Positions 1-13,140 of a DNA stretch of 64,000 nt are shown piece by piece. The stretch covers positions 298,506,150 to 298,570,149 of the forward strand of contig NC_064619.1 of NCBI RefSeq assembly GCF_023898315.1. The letters run 5' to 3'. The first letter of the stretch is position 1. Each line of letters opens with the position of its first letter. The notes beneath the pieces are model-generated. The model did no database searches, was not told the origin of the DNA, and was given only the letters and a program-made list of their open reading frames with translations. Origin of the DNA: Schistocerca nitens. Taxonomy: Eukaryota; Arthropoda; Insecta; Orthoptera; Acrididae. Position numbers and translations under genes: made by a program.

Positions 1-471
1 CATTGAGACCGTGAGGTCGAGATTACAAACAGTCTCCCCGTGCTCGATACGTGAATGGAACGGGAAGAAGCCCTAATACTCGTACAATGGGAAGTACCCT
101 CTGTCATTCACTTCTCAGCAGTTTGCTGATTACGAATATCGATGCAGACCTGCAGAGGATGACCGTCATAATGAGACACGAAACAAAATACTTTACATCC
201 ACGTTGGCGGGATACGATCAACGGTGAACCTGGTCAAAATTACTTACATTAGATCACGAGGTGCAACGGCTGACAGACCACGTGGCGTCCACAGTCAGCC
301 ATAATGATGTTGGCGGCAGGTTATAAGACGCAAGCACCAGCGGAGGAAAAGAAAAGGAGAATCTGATTATATATCCGGGGAAACAACTACTCTTACTACC
401 TAAGAAGGCATCAACCTTTCTTGAGAATACGATAAAGCGTGCTAATGCAAAAAATATGAGACGCGCTGCCA

Positions 472-535
472 CTTGAACCCCGATTACTGGCTGTCACGAA
501 TGCGCTTCTACAACTGAGTTATCCAACCGTATCAT
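472..535 (-). mobile_element. Possible tRNA-like (SINE head) fragment
   Basis: The minus strand shows GGTTGGATAACTCAGTTGTA (A-box-like) and, about 35 bases on, GGGGTTCAAGT (B-box-like), with tRNA-like spacing. No body, tail or flanking duplication is visible, and no clean cloverleaf forms. Confidence 0.3.
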
Positions 536-540
536 ATCTG

Positions 541-1482
541 GTTCTCTCGCTCCCCAAGAAAGGAACACCTCTTAGATAGAGCATTCGTCGAAACACAGTT
601 CAGCACGCAATTTCGAGCAGGACGTTGCGCAACGCAATCAGTTCTGTTCACGGCATATTTTAGAGGGGCTGCGTTTAATTTCTTTCTGTCCCTTCGCTCG
701 AAGAGTCAAGCGAGACTGAGGGACAAAACACAACACGGCATCGTATTTGGAAATGCGCTCTGCGATGAGTTCCGGAGGTCGCGTGCAGCCTAATTAATAC
801 AAGCTTTGCTGCTGAATCGACCATTCATCATGCCTCTTCCTTTCCCCCACGCTGCTAATGCTATTTACACCCCAACGCACGAAATACGTGATGCGTGACT
901 ACAGGAGGGCAGGGAGAGGGGTGTGTTTCGACGTTGTACTTTTTCAGTGGATGTCAGATGCACGCACAAGCTTATCCCGGATTTCTTAAGGATGTCTTGT
1001 TTCCGCTGTTTACGGCACAATAGTTCTCCAAACAAAACGATGTATCGTGCATGAGCGGTAGCAAACGCTCGTTTGGTTGTGACGCGTATGATACAGCCCC
1101 TCAGTATTAGGTGTTAATTATCTTTTGGGATTGCTTACAAGCGTTCTAAAATAGATAAAACTATTCATAGCATTTAGTTGTAAATGGATAATTCTGTCCG
1201 TACCTACATAGTACTTCCAGATTTTTTCTTCTCTTCCAGGAATGCTGGAGTGCCTCTGTGATACCTTAAGCCACGGGAAAAGTATGTAGGAGGATATAAA
1301 AGTAAAATATATATCGTATGCAAGGGTGATATTCTGCGACGGAAAAGCATGCTTGCTCGCTTCGCAAGAAACAGTGCCAATCTTAGTTCCGCGTGATTAG
1401 CGGCATCTATCCTCTGCAGATCACCGTTAATTGCGTGTGAGCTGTCAAGGGTCCATCAATAACCTCTGTGTACTGGAGCACT

Positions 1483-1487
<5 letters not shown>
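541..1487. other. Spacer, nothing recognised
   Basis: Mixed composition; no repeat, exon or element that I can support. Confidence 0.5.
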
Positions 1488-1554
<67 letters not shown>

Positions 1555-1563
1555 AAGAAAGAG

Positions 1564-1594
<31 letters not shown>
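1488..1594 (+). repeat. GA microsatellite with GAAA interruptions
   Basis: About 107 bp of (GA)n broken by GAAAGAAA units. The 'RERERE' and 'SLSLSL' open frames on both strands are translations of this repeat. Confidence 0.97.
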
Positions 1595-2085
1595 TTGTAG
1601 AATACACCTACACAGAGTCTTTGACTAACAAGGGTACAGACCAAAGGTGCAACTCTGGGAACACATTGTGGGTTGCTGTCAGTGTATTCGGAATACACAT
1701 GGTATTTATGAAGGTGTAGTCATCGATGAGGAGAACTGCTGAAGCCTGGCTTCACATGAATGCTGGCTGGCCATGTAGTTGTAATGCATCTTGTCCTGAA
1801 ATGTATATTTTCAGTTTTGTTCCTCTGGGACTCTGTTATAAGGTGCTCATGTACTCAGTCACAATACGTCGTATCGGGAAATCACTGGTTTTCGGACCTA
1901 TGTTCATTACGATTATTTGCTTCTTTCATTGTCATACATTCACCGCTTTCGTTTCTACTTAAGATAGTCAAACACCCTGTACATCCCACTGAAATCCAAT
2001 GCCAAAAATATTCGCGATATAACAGGCACCTTCCACCAACTATCTGCCCTGTCATACTGTGCGCAGATTTATTGGGACAATAAGT
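1595..2085. other. Spacer, nothing recognised
   Basis: The open frames to 107 codons here have no signal, domain or splice support. Confidence 0.5.
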
Positions 2086-2430
2086 AGTTCAGACAAGAAG
2101 AGAATAGAAGTTTTGGAAATATATTGGCACAGAAGAATTCTGAAGATTAGATTGGTAGATTGAGCAGCAAATGAGGAGATACTGAATCGCATTAGGAAAG
2201 AAGGGGTTTATAGAACTACGTGATTAAAAGAGGGGATCGTTTGACAGGACAAACCCTGAGAGATTAAAGAACCATCAATGTGGAAATGGAGGGATATATT
2301 GGGGGCAAAAATTGTAGAGCAATATCTAGACATGAATACAGCAATCAGGTTGAAGCGGATTTAGGTTGCAGTAATTATGCAGAAATGAAGAGGCTTCAAC
2401 AAGGTAGGGTGGAGAGTTGTATCTATCGTT
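2086..2430 (+). mobile_element. RTE 3' fragment
   Basis: Nucleotide-level match to the C-terminal part of the RTE family: GACAAGAAGAGAATAGAAG, CTGAAGATTAGATTGGTAGA and TGAATACAGCAATCAG are shared in order with the copy at 27.9-31.2 kb. It is heavily mutated, and the open frame at 2280-2609 is only partly element-derived. Confidence 0.75.
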
Positions 2431-3516
2431 CGCTCTACGGAAAGTACGGTACGGAAGTGTTGGCACACTACATAAATAACATAGTAAATGGTACGATTTC
2501 CGGTAGCACTGGTAGGGAAAGAAATATAAATGACTGTGTAAGAGAGAAACTGGGAGCCGACGACTTCTTTTTGTTTTATTTCTTCGTTTGTTTGTTTTCC
2601 ACTAATTAGAACGGCAAATCGTTCAGTGTTATTCGACTGCGTATTTTATATCTTTACTGGCTCTAAATTGTATTTTATACGTAATAAGTTGATTGTGTAA
2701 CTTCGGCGCTTTTAACCAAAACAATTACTTTCGACGCAAGAACAGTTTACGTGCACAAAGATAAAAATGTATATAATTATAATTATTGTTATTTTGTGCT
2801 CAATGGTATTTCTTCACCATGATCAAAGGCAAGAGTTTTCTGATATTACTGATAAGTGCGAAAGTTGTTTATGAATAAAGTACATGTTTTATGAAAGCTC
2901 GACGAAGCATTGAAGCAGTGTTTCATATATTTTTGTTTTGCGGTTTTTTTAAATATTAGCTTTTTTAAGCAAATTGCATTTTTAGCGCTATATGATAAAT
3001 CTGTACTTTTTTATGGTATCATCCTCTGTTTTACGCCACAAATCAACAATTTGCGAATAAAACCAAAATTAAACACTAACAATTTCTATTTTTGTTACAA
3101 ATACTATTTATTTTTAAGTAACAGACAGGAGGATTACTATGTAAAACAATAATGTTCTGTATGTTACCTGGCCCATATAAACCGTCACTCAGCTTCTAGA
3201 AGGCTCACCGCTTCTGGTTTTTAGGGGAGTCTAGTAAGACACTGATCGCATATGTAAAGAAAGCAATCGTTATGTGGTAACGCCCGAAAGGTATGCAACA
3301 CACCCAACGTACGGGTAACGCGGGTACGGCCTTAACTGATCAACGCTACTAGGAAAACTACCGCAGTCCAGACGTCCGTACGATAATCTTGAGAACGAAG
3401 ACCCCGACAAGCAGCTGATGCGTTTCTTTGTAACACCACGAGTTCAGCGTGCAAAACAGACGTTTTATACGCCCGTCTTCTTGGGCCGCGGAGCCGAGAG
3501 CAAATAAGAAACGTAA
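2431..3516. other. AT-rich spacer
   Basis: Very AT-rich from about 2570 to 3160. The Phe/Tyr-rich open frame at 2910-3152 reflects composition. Confidence 0.5.
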
Positions 3517-3760
3517 TTATGTCGCAGGTAGTTGCAAAATATGCAGCAGTGGCAGGTGGTGCTGCCCTCGCTGCGGCGCAACGGCCCGCAATTGATTATG
3601 CAGCCGGCGGCAGCGGCGCCTTTCTCGCGCAGTCATAAATTGGCTCAGGCGAAGCGCGCCGCCCTGGGGCGGAAGTGGGGCGGCGGTGTAGGTGAAGGCG
3701 GGGTAAGTTATGCCGCTGCGAGGCGGCACCGCCGTGTCTCCGCACAAACTTGGGCGCGTC
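3517..3760. other. GC/CpG-rich island
   Basis: Strongly GC-rich (GCAGCCGGCGGCAGCGGCGC, GGGGCGGAAGTGGGGCGGCG), with AT cores such as CAATTGATTATGCA and CATAAATTGG inside. Frames are open on both strands, without splice borders I trust. It could be an exon or a regulatory island. Confidence 0.35.
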
Positions 3761-4270
3761 TGCTGTCTGCTAATAGCGATGTTTCGATACCAGTCAGCAT
3801 ACAACATTTCACATCCATACCAGTAGCGAAGTATCCTCAGACTTCAAGAAGAATATAATAATTCAGCAGGTGCTGACAGGTGTGAATATTACCGAAATAT
3901 CGGTTTAGTAATTCACGGCTGCAAAATTCTATCATGAATTCTTTACAGAAAATCGAAAAACTAGTAGACTCTGACCTCGGGAAGTTCAGTTTGGGTTCCG
4001 GAGAAGGCAGGAACACGCGAGGCAGTACTGATCCTACAACTTAAATGACAGGTTACGAAAAGCCAAGACTGTTTACAGCATTTTTAGGCTTAGAGAAAGC
4101 TTTTGACAAGGTTGACTCGAGTATTCTCTTTGAAATCCTGAAGGTAACAGGGGTAAAATATAGGGAGAGATAGGCTATTTAAAACTCACACAGAAACTAG
4201 AGCCGAGTGGCATGAAAGGGAAGCAGTGGCTAAGAAGGGAGTGAGACAGGGCTGTGGCCTATCGCCGATG

Positions 4271-4433
4271 GTTGTTCCTATGGGACCAAACTGCTCAGGT
4301 CATCGGTCCCTAGGCTTACACACTACTTAATCTAACATAAACTATCTTACGTTAAGGACAACACACATACACACAGGCGCACGTGCGCGCATGCCCGAGG
4401 GAGGACTAGAACCACCGACGGGAGCAGTCGCGC
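4271..4433 (-). mobile_element. SINE with a related but different body (family B)
   Basis: 163 bp. The tail on the plus strand begins GTTGTTCCTATGGGACCAAA; the body has AGGTCATCGGTCCCTAGGCT and ACTTAATCTAACATAAACT. The tRNA-like head is truncated. Perfect target duplication ATCGCCGATG is at 4261-4270 and 4434-4443, inside the old RTE. The layout resembles family A (GTCATC-GTCCC-TA, CTAAGGACA-CACA) at low identity, so the two may share an ancestor. Confidence 0.88.
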
Positions 4434-4959
4434 ATCGCCGATGCTACTTAATCTGAACACTGAGCAAGTAGTAAAGGAAACCAAAGAAAACTCTGGAGTA
4501 GGAATTAAAGTTCATGGAAAAGAAATTAAAACTTTGAGTTTGCCGATGACACGGTAATTCTGTCATAGACAATGAAGGACTTGGAAGAGCAGTTGAACGG
4601 AATAGACAATGTTGGATATAAGTTGAACATTAACAAAAGCAAAACAAGGATAACGGAATGTTGTCGATTTAAATCAGGAGATGCTGAGGAAATTACATTA
4701 GGAAACGAGATACTTAAAGTGGTAGACGAGTTTTGTTATGTGGGCAGCAAAAATAACAAAAATAACTGATCATGGCCGAAGTAGAGACGGTATAGTATGT
4801 TGCCGGGCAATGGCAAAAAAGAAAAAAAAAGTTTCCGAAGAAGAGAAATTTTTTAACATCGAATACAGATTTAAGTGTTAGGAAGTCTTTTCTGAAAGTA
4901 TTTGTGTGGAGTGTAGCCATACACGGAAATCAAACGTGGACGATAAATAGTTTAAACAA

Positions 4960-5164
4960 AAAAATGGTTCTGAGCAAATGGTTCTGAGCACTATGGGACT
5001 TAACATCTGCGGTCATCAGTCCCCTAGAACTTAGAACTACTTAAACCTAACTAACCTAAGGACACCACACACATCCATGCCCGAGGCAGGATTCGAACCT
5101 GCGACCGGAGCAGTCGCGCGGTTCCGGACTGCGCGCCTAGAACCGCTAGACCACCGCGGCCGGC
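4960..5164 (-). mobile_element. SINE family A
   Basis: Complete copy inserted into the old RTE. The target duplication GTTTAAACAA is at 4950-4959 and 5165-5174. Near the 3' end, GGTTCTGAGCAAAT is partly duplicated, giving a slightly long tail. Confidence 0.95.
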
Positions 5165-5540
5165 GTTTAAACAAGAACAGAATAGAAGCTTATGAAATTT
5201 GGCGTTACATAAGAGTACTGAAGATTAGATGGGTTGATCATGTAATTAATGAGGAGGTACTTAACAGAACTGGGAAGAAAAGAAATTTGTGGTACAACCT
5301 GACTAGAAGAAGGGATCGTTGATAGGCCACACTCTGGACATCAAGGGATCACCAATTTAGTATTGGAGGGAAGTGTGTGTATGGGGGAGGCGGGGAAATT
5401 GCACAGGGAGACAAAGGGATGAATACAGCAAGAAGATTCAGAAGTATGTAGGTTGCAATAGTTATTCGGAGACAGGATAGAGCAGCATGAAGAGCTGCAT
5501 CAAACAATTCGCCCGGTCGAGGACCACAAGTACATCAACA

Positions 5541-7089
5541 TCTAACGCTGTATCGATAGCTCGATATCAGTTTAACAAAACAGTATCGATGCAGAAAACA
5601 TCACTATGCACTGATTGTTTCTTTTACGTAGTTTAAAGCTCTCCTTTGATACAAAAGCATTTATTGAGTGTAGCAACCCAAATAGGCAAATTATGTCAAG
5701 CTTGCATGCACCAACTTCAATATAAAACCGTATCCAATTGTAAGCAATAAATGACAAATATTTCAAACACTCATTCGAAGCAACAAATAATTTATGTGTG
5801 GCCATTCCGCTCTGCCCCGTGGCCTCCACTTGCGAGATTTGAACAGAGGTAAAGTCTCGCAGCCAGTGAAGAAGGGATTTCCCCTAATGCTGCTGCATAT
5901 AAAAAGTGGGTTCCCATATTCTTAGTCCTTTAGCAGCTGGGAGCAGGAAGAGGTACACGAAAAATATATTTCTAATTAGTTACTATCGGTTTCCTTTAGC
6001 GAAATTTAGTTCACTTGCACTCCAGCAACAGAAAAACTTTTCGAAGTCAGTGTGCACATCGTTAGTATTACTAACATACGTTGCTGAAATCCGGACCGTA
6101 CATTAAAGACTGTGTACGTATTCCCTGTATAGTACGTAGATATTGAATACATTCCAACTCCCACACCACTAGCAACGGAAGCTTATTAATTTCCTCTACA
6201 ACCTTCGACATTTTCGGTAACAATACTGGTAGTTCTTACGATACTATTGAATTATCGAATGTTTGCCATCAATAACGACAACACACGGAGTAAAACAAAG
6301 ATGTCGATACCTACATCAGTAATGCACGTTATATACTACCCGTTGAAGGCTTGTGTCTGCCTTTATATTCGTCGATGAAGAGCTTCCCTGGTGAGGTGGA
6401 GCAACTAATGTGCTCGAGTGCTACAGCAATCGATATCTCGCTTTCAGTCGATGACACAATCACGAGATTGCTCAATTTTGTTGAAATACAATTATGATAT
6501 TTACCATAATGAAAAAACTATCCGAGTAATCAGTTATTTTCCTTTCGCAGAAAGTAAAAAAAGTTGCTGACGTTGTTGACCTATCTTTGGAAAAAAAGGC
6601 ACACTTTGCACGTAATTTGGATGTAAATGTACATAACTGTCAATTACCGTCAATTGTGATTAGCCGCTATCCAAACTTCTGACCTATATGCGGCTTCCTT
6701 TGTTGGGGGAAAAATGTGAATATTCCAACAGTAATCTGTATTATTATTAAAAGCGTTCCAGGACTTGCTAGGCATTTTCGAAAAACTTTAAGGCGGTTCT
6801 GGCAATAGATTACCGATTATTCGCCTATTCTATTATTGTTGTTCTTCTATCTGAGTTGTCTCTGTAGTGGCTTGATGCCTACATACATGCAGGCCCCTAG
6901 CAGTTAACGCAAAACGTTAAATGTGTTTAATGCATTGCGCAGAAATAGCTACACAGATCCTTTACTGTTCCCTCACACTATTGTCGATAAAACGCTGTAA
7001 ACAGTAACAACCGTAAACAAAACAGAAGTCTCCGTCCGGAACTAGCTTAAATGAAATGAGCCCATAAAATGAGCTGGAAGAAAAGCATG
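5541..7089. other. Spacer, nothing recognised
   Basis: AT-rich unique-looking sequence between two RTE copies. Confidence 0.5.
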
Positions 7090-7100
7090 GGCATAATCCT

Positions 7101-8065
7101 GTTGTTGTTGTTGTGATCTTCAGTCCTGAGACTGGTTTGATGCAGCTCTCCATGCTACTCTATCCTGTGCAAGCTGCTTCATCTCCCAGTACCTACTGCA
7201 ACCTACATCCTTCTAAATCTGTTTAGTGTATTCATCTCTTGGTCTCCGTCTACTATTTTTACCCTCCACGCTGCCCTCCAATACTAAATTGGTGATCCCT
7301 CGATGTCTCAGAACATGTCCTACCAACCGATCCCTTCTTCTAGTCAAGTTGTGCCACAAGCTCTTCTTCTCCCCAATTCTATTCAATACCTCCTCATTAG
7401 TTATGTGACCAACCCATCTAATCTTCAGCATTCTTCTGTAGCACCACATTTCGAAAGCTTCTATTCTCTTCTTAACCAAACTATTTATCGTCCACGTTTC
7501 ACTTCCATACATGGCTACACTCCATACAAATACTTTGAGAAACGACTTCCTGACACTTAAATCAATACTAGATGTTAACAAATTTCTCTTCTTCAGAAAT
7601 GCTTTCCTTGCCATTGCCAGTCTACATTTTATATCCTCTCTACTTCGATCATCATCAGTTATTTTGCTCCCCAAATAGCAAAACTCCTTTACTACTTTAA
7701 GTGTCTCATTTCCTAATCTAATTCCCTCAGCATCACCCGACTTAATTCGACTACATTCCATTATCCTCGTTTTGCTTTTGTTGATGTTCATCTTATACCC
7801 TCCTTTCAAGACACTGTCCATTCCGTTCAACTGCTCTTCCAAGTCCTTTGCTGTCTCTGACAGAATTACAATGTCATCGGCAAACCTCAAAATTTTTATT
7901 TCTTCTCCATGGATTTTAATATCTACTCCGAACTTTTCTTTTGTTTCCTTTATTGCTTGCTCAATATACAGATTGAATAACGTCGGGGATAGACTACAAC
8001 CCTGTCTCACTCCCTTCCCAACCACTGCTTCCCTTTCATACCCCTCGACTCTTATAACTGCCATC
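7101..8065 (-). mobile_element. 5'-truncated RTE insertion with perfect target duplication
   Basis: A 965 bp 3' segment of the same RTE family, ending in the CAA tail (GTTGTTGTTGTTG on the plus strand). It is flanked by GGCATAATCCT at 7090-7100 and 8066-8076, a perfect 11 bp duplication. The retained frame starts at MAVIRVEG and runs through GVRQGCSLSP, FADD and the C-terminal region. It stops at TAG (7213-7215), where the long copy has CAG. The frame-open codons upstream of MAVIRVEG are host flank. Confidence 0.92.
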
Positions 8066-8076
8066 GGCATAATCCT

Positions 8077-9589
8077 ATGGAAATATAATTCATCAACGAC
8101 AGAACTGGCACACAAAATATTCGTTCTACCGAATCTGCAATTTCGTTCATAAGCCTGGAACCCTGAACTGGTAGGATTAATACAGGTCGTAGAGAGACAC
8201 TTAATAAGAATAATTATCTTGGGGTTGAAGCTTTTTTATCCGCGTTTGCTTTAACAATACATATGTTTGGGGTCCCCCTTAAACAAAACACAATTTTGTT
8301 CTTTTATCCCAAACATGTTTCACTGCAGTTGCAGCATCATTTGTGGGATTTTATTTTAAGGCTGTTAAACAAAAAGAATGTTCTTTACTGTTTGTAGGCA
8401 TGTAAATATTAGTTTTTAAAATCGTAATTCCAGATCTTCGAAGAAAACAAATAAAATTATGAATTCATATCTTTTTACCACATGGTGTGGTTTTCCTGGT
8501 GTATTACGTTTTCACAGTGACTGTTTTCTTTCACAGTTTCTCATCTGCAGCCATATACAACTTAATGTAGACAAATTATTTAAGCAAAAATTACGATTTG
8601 GAAGCTGTTGATGGCTATGCCTGAAATTAATTAATCCAATATTCCGAGATCCAAAGTGTGAAGAGTGTGTCGAGACTACTAAATTTTAGGTTTTACCTCT
8701 CACCACGGACAACAGAGGGGCGGACGGCCTTCACTGAACGACCGACAGCAGCGGCGTTGCATAGAGCTGTCAGTGTTAACAGACAAGCAACAAAGCGTGA
8801 AATAACCGCATAAACCAATGTAGGACGTAAAACGAACGAATCCGTTAGGACAGTGCGGTGAAATTTGGCGTTAATTGGTTATGACAGCAGACGGCCGACG
8901 CGAGTGCTTTTACAGCACGACATCGCCTACAGCGCATCTACTAAGCTCATGACCCTATTTGTTGGACCACTGACGACTGGAAAACCTTGGCCTGGTCACA
9001 TGAGTCCTGATTTCAGCTGGTAAGAGGTGATGGTAGGAGTCGAGTGTAGAGCAGGAACACGGAGCCTTCGACACAAGTTGTCAACAAGGCAATGTGCAAG
9101 CTGATGGTGGCTACAAATGGTGTGGGCTGTGGTAGTGTCGAATGGACTGGGTCCTCTTGTTATAGTCGTCTACTCGGAGGTCATTTCAGCCATTCATGGA
9201 CCTCATGTTCATAGTTATGGAGGGAGCAGCGCTCAATATTTCTGCACGGGACTTCCAACGACTTGTTGAGTCCATGCCACGTCGAGTTGGTGGACTACGC
9301 CGGGGAAAAAGAGGTCCGACACGTTTTTAGGACGTATCACATCACTTTTTTCACCTCAGTGCGTATCATACAGACGGCTACCGAAAATTGTCTTCCCCAT
9401 ACACTATTCGCGAATGAAACAGGAGTGGGGGTAAATGATAGTGATGTCAAAGTACGCACTGCCACGTGACAGAGGGTCGTTTGGGGAGAATGACGTACGT
9501 GTGGGAAAAAAAAGAACCGTGCTACGCAGTCTTGAGAGGCAAGCGAATAATAAAAAAAAAAAAAAGCGAGGCGCACAATGTTTGCAAAG
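8077..9589. other. Spacer, nothing recognised
   Basis: No LINE, SINE or transposase motifs found. A 12-base A run near 9550 is the only repeat. Confidence 0.5.
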
Positions 9590-10050
9590 ACGGGTCTCGA
9601 GTTGTGCGCCATGGGGGAGGGAGGAGACGGTCGGGCAGCTGGTGGCTACTGCACTCCTCTCTGGCCGCCGCCGGCCGGATGGCGCGCAATTTACTGGGCG
9701 GCCGCGTATTATACTGGCGCCAGCGCTGGCAGCCAATTTAATATCGCTGACGCCGTAGCTGGCCCCGGCGGGAACTGTAATCGCTGGCGCACTGGCCCCG
9801 CCGGCCCGAAAAATGGACTGCAGCGGCGGGGGGATGCGGCTTATTGTCTCTGCAGCGCCGCTGCGTTATGAAACTCGATGGCCGAGTGGCCGCCCAGCCG
9901 CACTGCGACTCGTCCGCCACACTCGGCAGCTCTGCAAAGGCGGGGCGTGACTCGACCGGAAGATGGCTGCGAGCTAATGGTTCTGGGGACCAAAGGTGCT
10001 GCCGACGTCGGAGAAGTCGGCCACTACCTTCCCTGGACCGCACTTTTATC
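9590..10050. other. GC/CpG-rich island
   Basis: GGCCGCCGCCGGCCGGATGG and the palindromic ACTGGCGCCAGCGCTGGC, followed by CAATTTAATATCGCTGACG. Frames are open on both strands because stop codons are rare in GC-rich DNA. No protein family recognised. Confidence 0.35.
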
Positions 10051-12709
10051 CAACACTAACTCACAAGACTGCGTCGCCAATTTACTCATCTGTCACAGTC
10101 TATTAGAGGGGAGGAGGAATGAAAACTAGCTGAAGCGAAATATACGCGTAATTTTGAACTAATCCACTAACCTTGGGGCGTGCAGACGCAGGAACTCGGT
10201 TTACTCAACTGATATTTCACCTTATATCAAACGCCTAGGTCCGAGTGATCTGACAGACTGCAATTACTCCATTTCCATGAGTTGTTTTATACACGAGAGT
10301 AGCGTCCTGCACTTGGGGCCCCAGAACAACAATTGCCGGAGATAGTGTTCGGCGCAAAGGGCTTTGTATGAACTGAGTATGTGATTAGATACTCTATCCA
10401 TGCTGAGATATCAATACGTCGTTAGGAACTGCTCTGTACCAATGTCTTTGCGAGTTGATCACAGAAAGCGCCCGATTCCGTGCCATGTCCACGCTGAAAA
10501 TGCTATTCACCTTCGCTAAGAGAATTTTTACGTCTTCCTTGAGGACCGTGTTCCAGAGCAATGAAGTCAGTGCTATAATTTTGACATTGCCATAAACACA
10601 GCATTAATGGTTTCAGCCTGGACAAAGCACGGAATTCGAAGCTTCATTTGATCAATTCGCAAAAGACGTCGTTACAGTGCTGTTCCTATTGATGCACCGA
10701 TATTATAGCAAGAGTAGCGCGCGTCTAACCACATATTTTGTTCATGCAAAGCTCTTCGCCGCCGAGCATCTCCGGAACTTATGTATTCTTTGGCGGCAAG
10801 CGCCGTTACGCGGCTCTCGCATTTAAAATAACAGATGCGTTGTCTCTGTGAATTAGATACGCTGAAATAAAACGAACGGACGATGATTATGAAATAATGA
10901 AGAAGAAATGATATCAGTGAAAGCTCATCAGATTTACTGAATGTAATGAATATGTGGTGACGACTCACTATCTGTTACAGATGTATACTCAAAATAGGAG
11001 TTCATGACCTTCGTGCGCAGCCGCCTTAACCGCTACGATCCCTGAGGGCACCTCCAGGCCCACATCAAATCTTTCAGTGACAATAAGATTATTGAGACAG
11101 CCTTAACGGTTAATAATAAATCTGGGTTCGAGGCTCGGTGTGCCACTGATTTCAAATCATCATAAAGTACTCAAACGGGACGTATTTTAAAGCTATAAAC
11201 AAAAAATAACGAAATCTGAAAACAAAAGGAAAACGATACCCTGGCAGACAGTAACAGGCAATAAAAAGGCTAAAGCAAGCGAAAAATAGAAGAAGAAATT
11301 TAAAAAATAAATCTTTTACAAATTCACCAACGGTATGATTCAAAACGACGTCTTTTATATCTCTCAGAACTAAGTAAGCAATTACCTGGTCAAACCACCC
11401 TTGAACAACAAGTACAAAAGTTTTCCCTAGGAGAAACATGGTGATCTGCAAACCGCTCCGCAGTACTTAATACGCTGCCACAGCGGTTTGTTGGCCACGA
11501 ACAAGCACTGCAAACTGAAACGTCTCAAAGGTAGAAGCGAGATGGGTAAGATGGCTATATTCCTTGGATGAAACGTGTATTACCAGCTCTCTTTCCTGTT
11601 GTGATAGTGACTGCCCTTATAGCGCCCAGCGCCTTCTTTAGTCAATCTTCTTCAAGACAAAATTGTGCAAGCGTGGAAAAATTTCCTAGAATGAGTCACA
11701 GTCTTCACACACTATCTTGTATAGCACTTTTTTCAACCAGATCATTTTCAGGACTGGTGTTTAAATGCAAATTGCTATTTTTTTTTAAAAAAAGTAGTTT
11801 TTAAGGCAATGGGAGTAAAAATGTTACATGCATTCACGTGCAGCAAAATTTCGTCACTTTGCATAGTATCACTAAGGCTTCCGCAAGCATTCGAGTTTAA
11901 CATTTGCAGTGGCTGAGTGCATATATATAGTGCAGATTATTGAGAGCGTTTGGCATACTGAACAACGCCACAGTCTACAAGCAAGTGGAGGATAGAATAC
12001 TCATAGCCTAGACACATTTCAGTTTGAAATCTTTTGTGGAAGAACCCAAAAGCGTTTGTGACGTCAAGCATCAGTGCTAAGTGTATTACTTTAGTAGCAA
12101 GTAGGCTGGATACCGTAGCTCGTAACTTTTCTGCTCTACGTGAGACAGATCCAGCATTGAAAGTACCTGTGAATAACCAAAAATGAAACCAGTACCGGAA
12201 CCGACTAGGGAATAAAAGTAAAAACGGAAGTATCGCCTGGGCAGGCAGGTAGCATTATATCAGTCAGAGTTTGGTAATACAAACCGATAAGAAGAAAAGA
12301 CATCAGTCGCGCCTTGCAGCAGTGACAGCGACAATTATCGCCATCTGGAGATGTCGAGCAAATGCATCGATGAAGTATTGTGCGATTTACACAATAAGAT
12401 CTGGCAGCAAACCCAAGAAGTATATTTGCAACAGATGACCTTTCTGACGATGGTTGTACTCCTGAGACCTAAACAGGCGTTAACACTTACATCTTGGACT
12501 GCAGAAGAAGCGGAAAATAATGAAGATTATCCAAATGTTCTAAACCTTTCATGCGTAACACAGCTCACTATAATTGGCACCAAAATAATGAGCACCAGTT
12601 TATCTCTTACATCCCCCCCCCCCTTCTTTCGGTTCACCCTGATTCGAGAACTACTTCCCCTTACTGGGGAGTACAATACATTACGCAAACAAGGAAGGAT
12701 GTAGAGTCT
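10051..12709. other. Spacer, nothing recognised
   Basis: 2.7 kb without recognisable elements. Open frames are 60 to 117 codons with no domain. Confidence 0.5.
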
Positions 12710-13140
12710 GTTGTACGGGTAACGACGTGGGTGTACGGCGCGAGGAGGACCAGCGCGCGGCGTGATCGATCTGAGAAGTGGGTCGGCAATTACCGCCCCC
12801 GTTTTTTGTCCGCCCCGTATCGCGTCCAATCCAGGAGGCGGCGGCGGGGGCCGCTCGTTAGGGGGCGGAATTAGCGCCGTGATTTGTCTCCGAGGCTGCC
12901 AGTGCCGCCCCCGCCGGCAATACTGACATCCCGCCGGCAGAGCCGCGCTGAGAGAAAACCCGTGTTTGCAGCCGGCACCCCGTCCTGTGATCCCGCGCCA
13001 GGTAGACACAGTGCGGGCTCGGCGGCCAGGGGTCGGCAAACGCGCCCGCCGCCGTCTCACGGGCGACTCCCACCCCACTTCCGGCACGGAGCTGTCGGCC
13101 TTGACAGGCAGTGAGCGACCGACGAGCAGTTTCGATTGCT
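12710..13140. other. GC/CpG-rich island
   Basis: GGAGGCGGCGGCGGGGGCCG, then GGGCGGAATTAGCGCCGTGA and later CCGCCCCCGCCGGCAATACT. Open frames on both strands (to about 200 codons on the minus strand) are Arg/Pro-rich and look compositional. Confidence 0.35.

Larger units (their letters stand above)
3810..5540 (+). mobile_element. Old RTE copy broken by two nested SINEs
   Basis: A decayed plus-strand RTE. It starts near the part equivalent to 'ETGEIPSDFKKNII' and passes through the LEKAFDKVD-like segment (about 4085-4115), GVRQGC (about 4240) and the FADD region (about 4540). It then gives the readable fragment LNINKSKTRITECCRFKSGDAE (4620-4690) and ends with AGCTGCATCAAAC near 5495. It has many stops and frameshifts. 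SINEs at 4271-4433 and 4960-5164 split it, each inside a duplicated piece of RTE sequence. Confidence 0.85.

Noticed and set aside
1407..1719. Long Arg/Glu and Ser/Leu repeat frames
   Set aside because: They are translations of the GA/CT microsatellite on both strands.
5077..5322. Open frames starting MPEAGFEPAT and close variants at many positions (for example 22841, 45617, 52334, 42977-43192, 50322-50642)
   Set aside because: These are translations of the tRNA-like B-box region of SINE family A (CATGCCCGAGGCAGGATTCG), not proteins.
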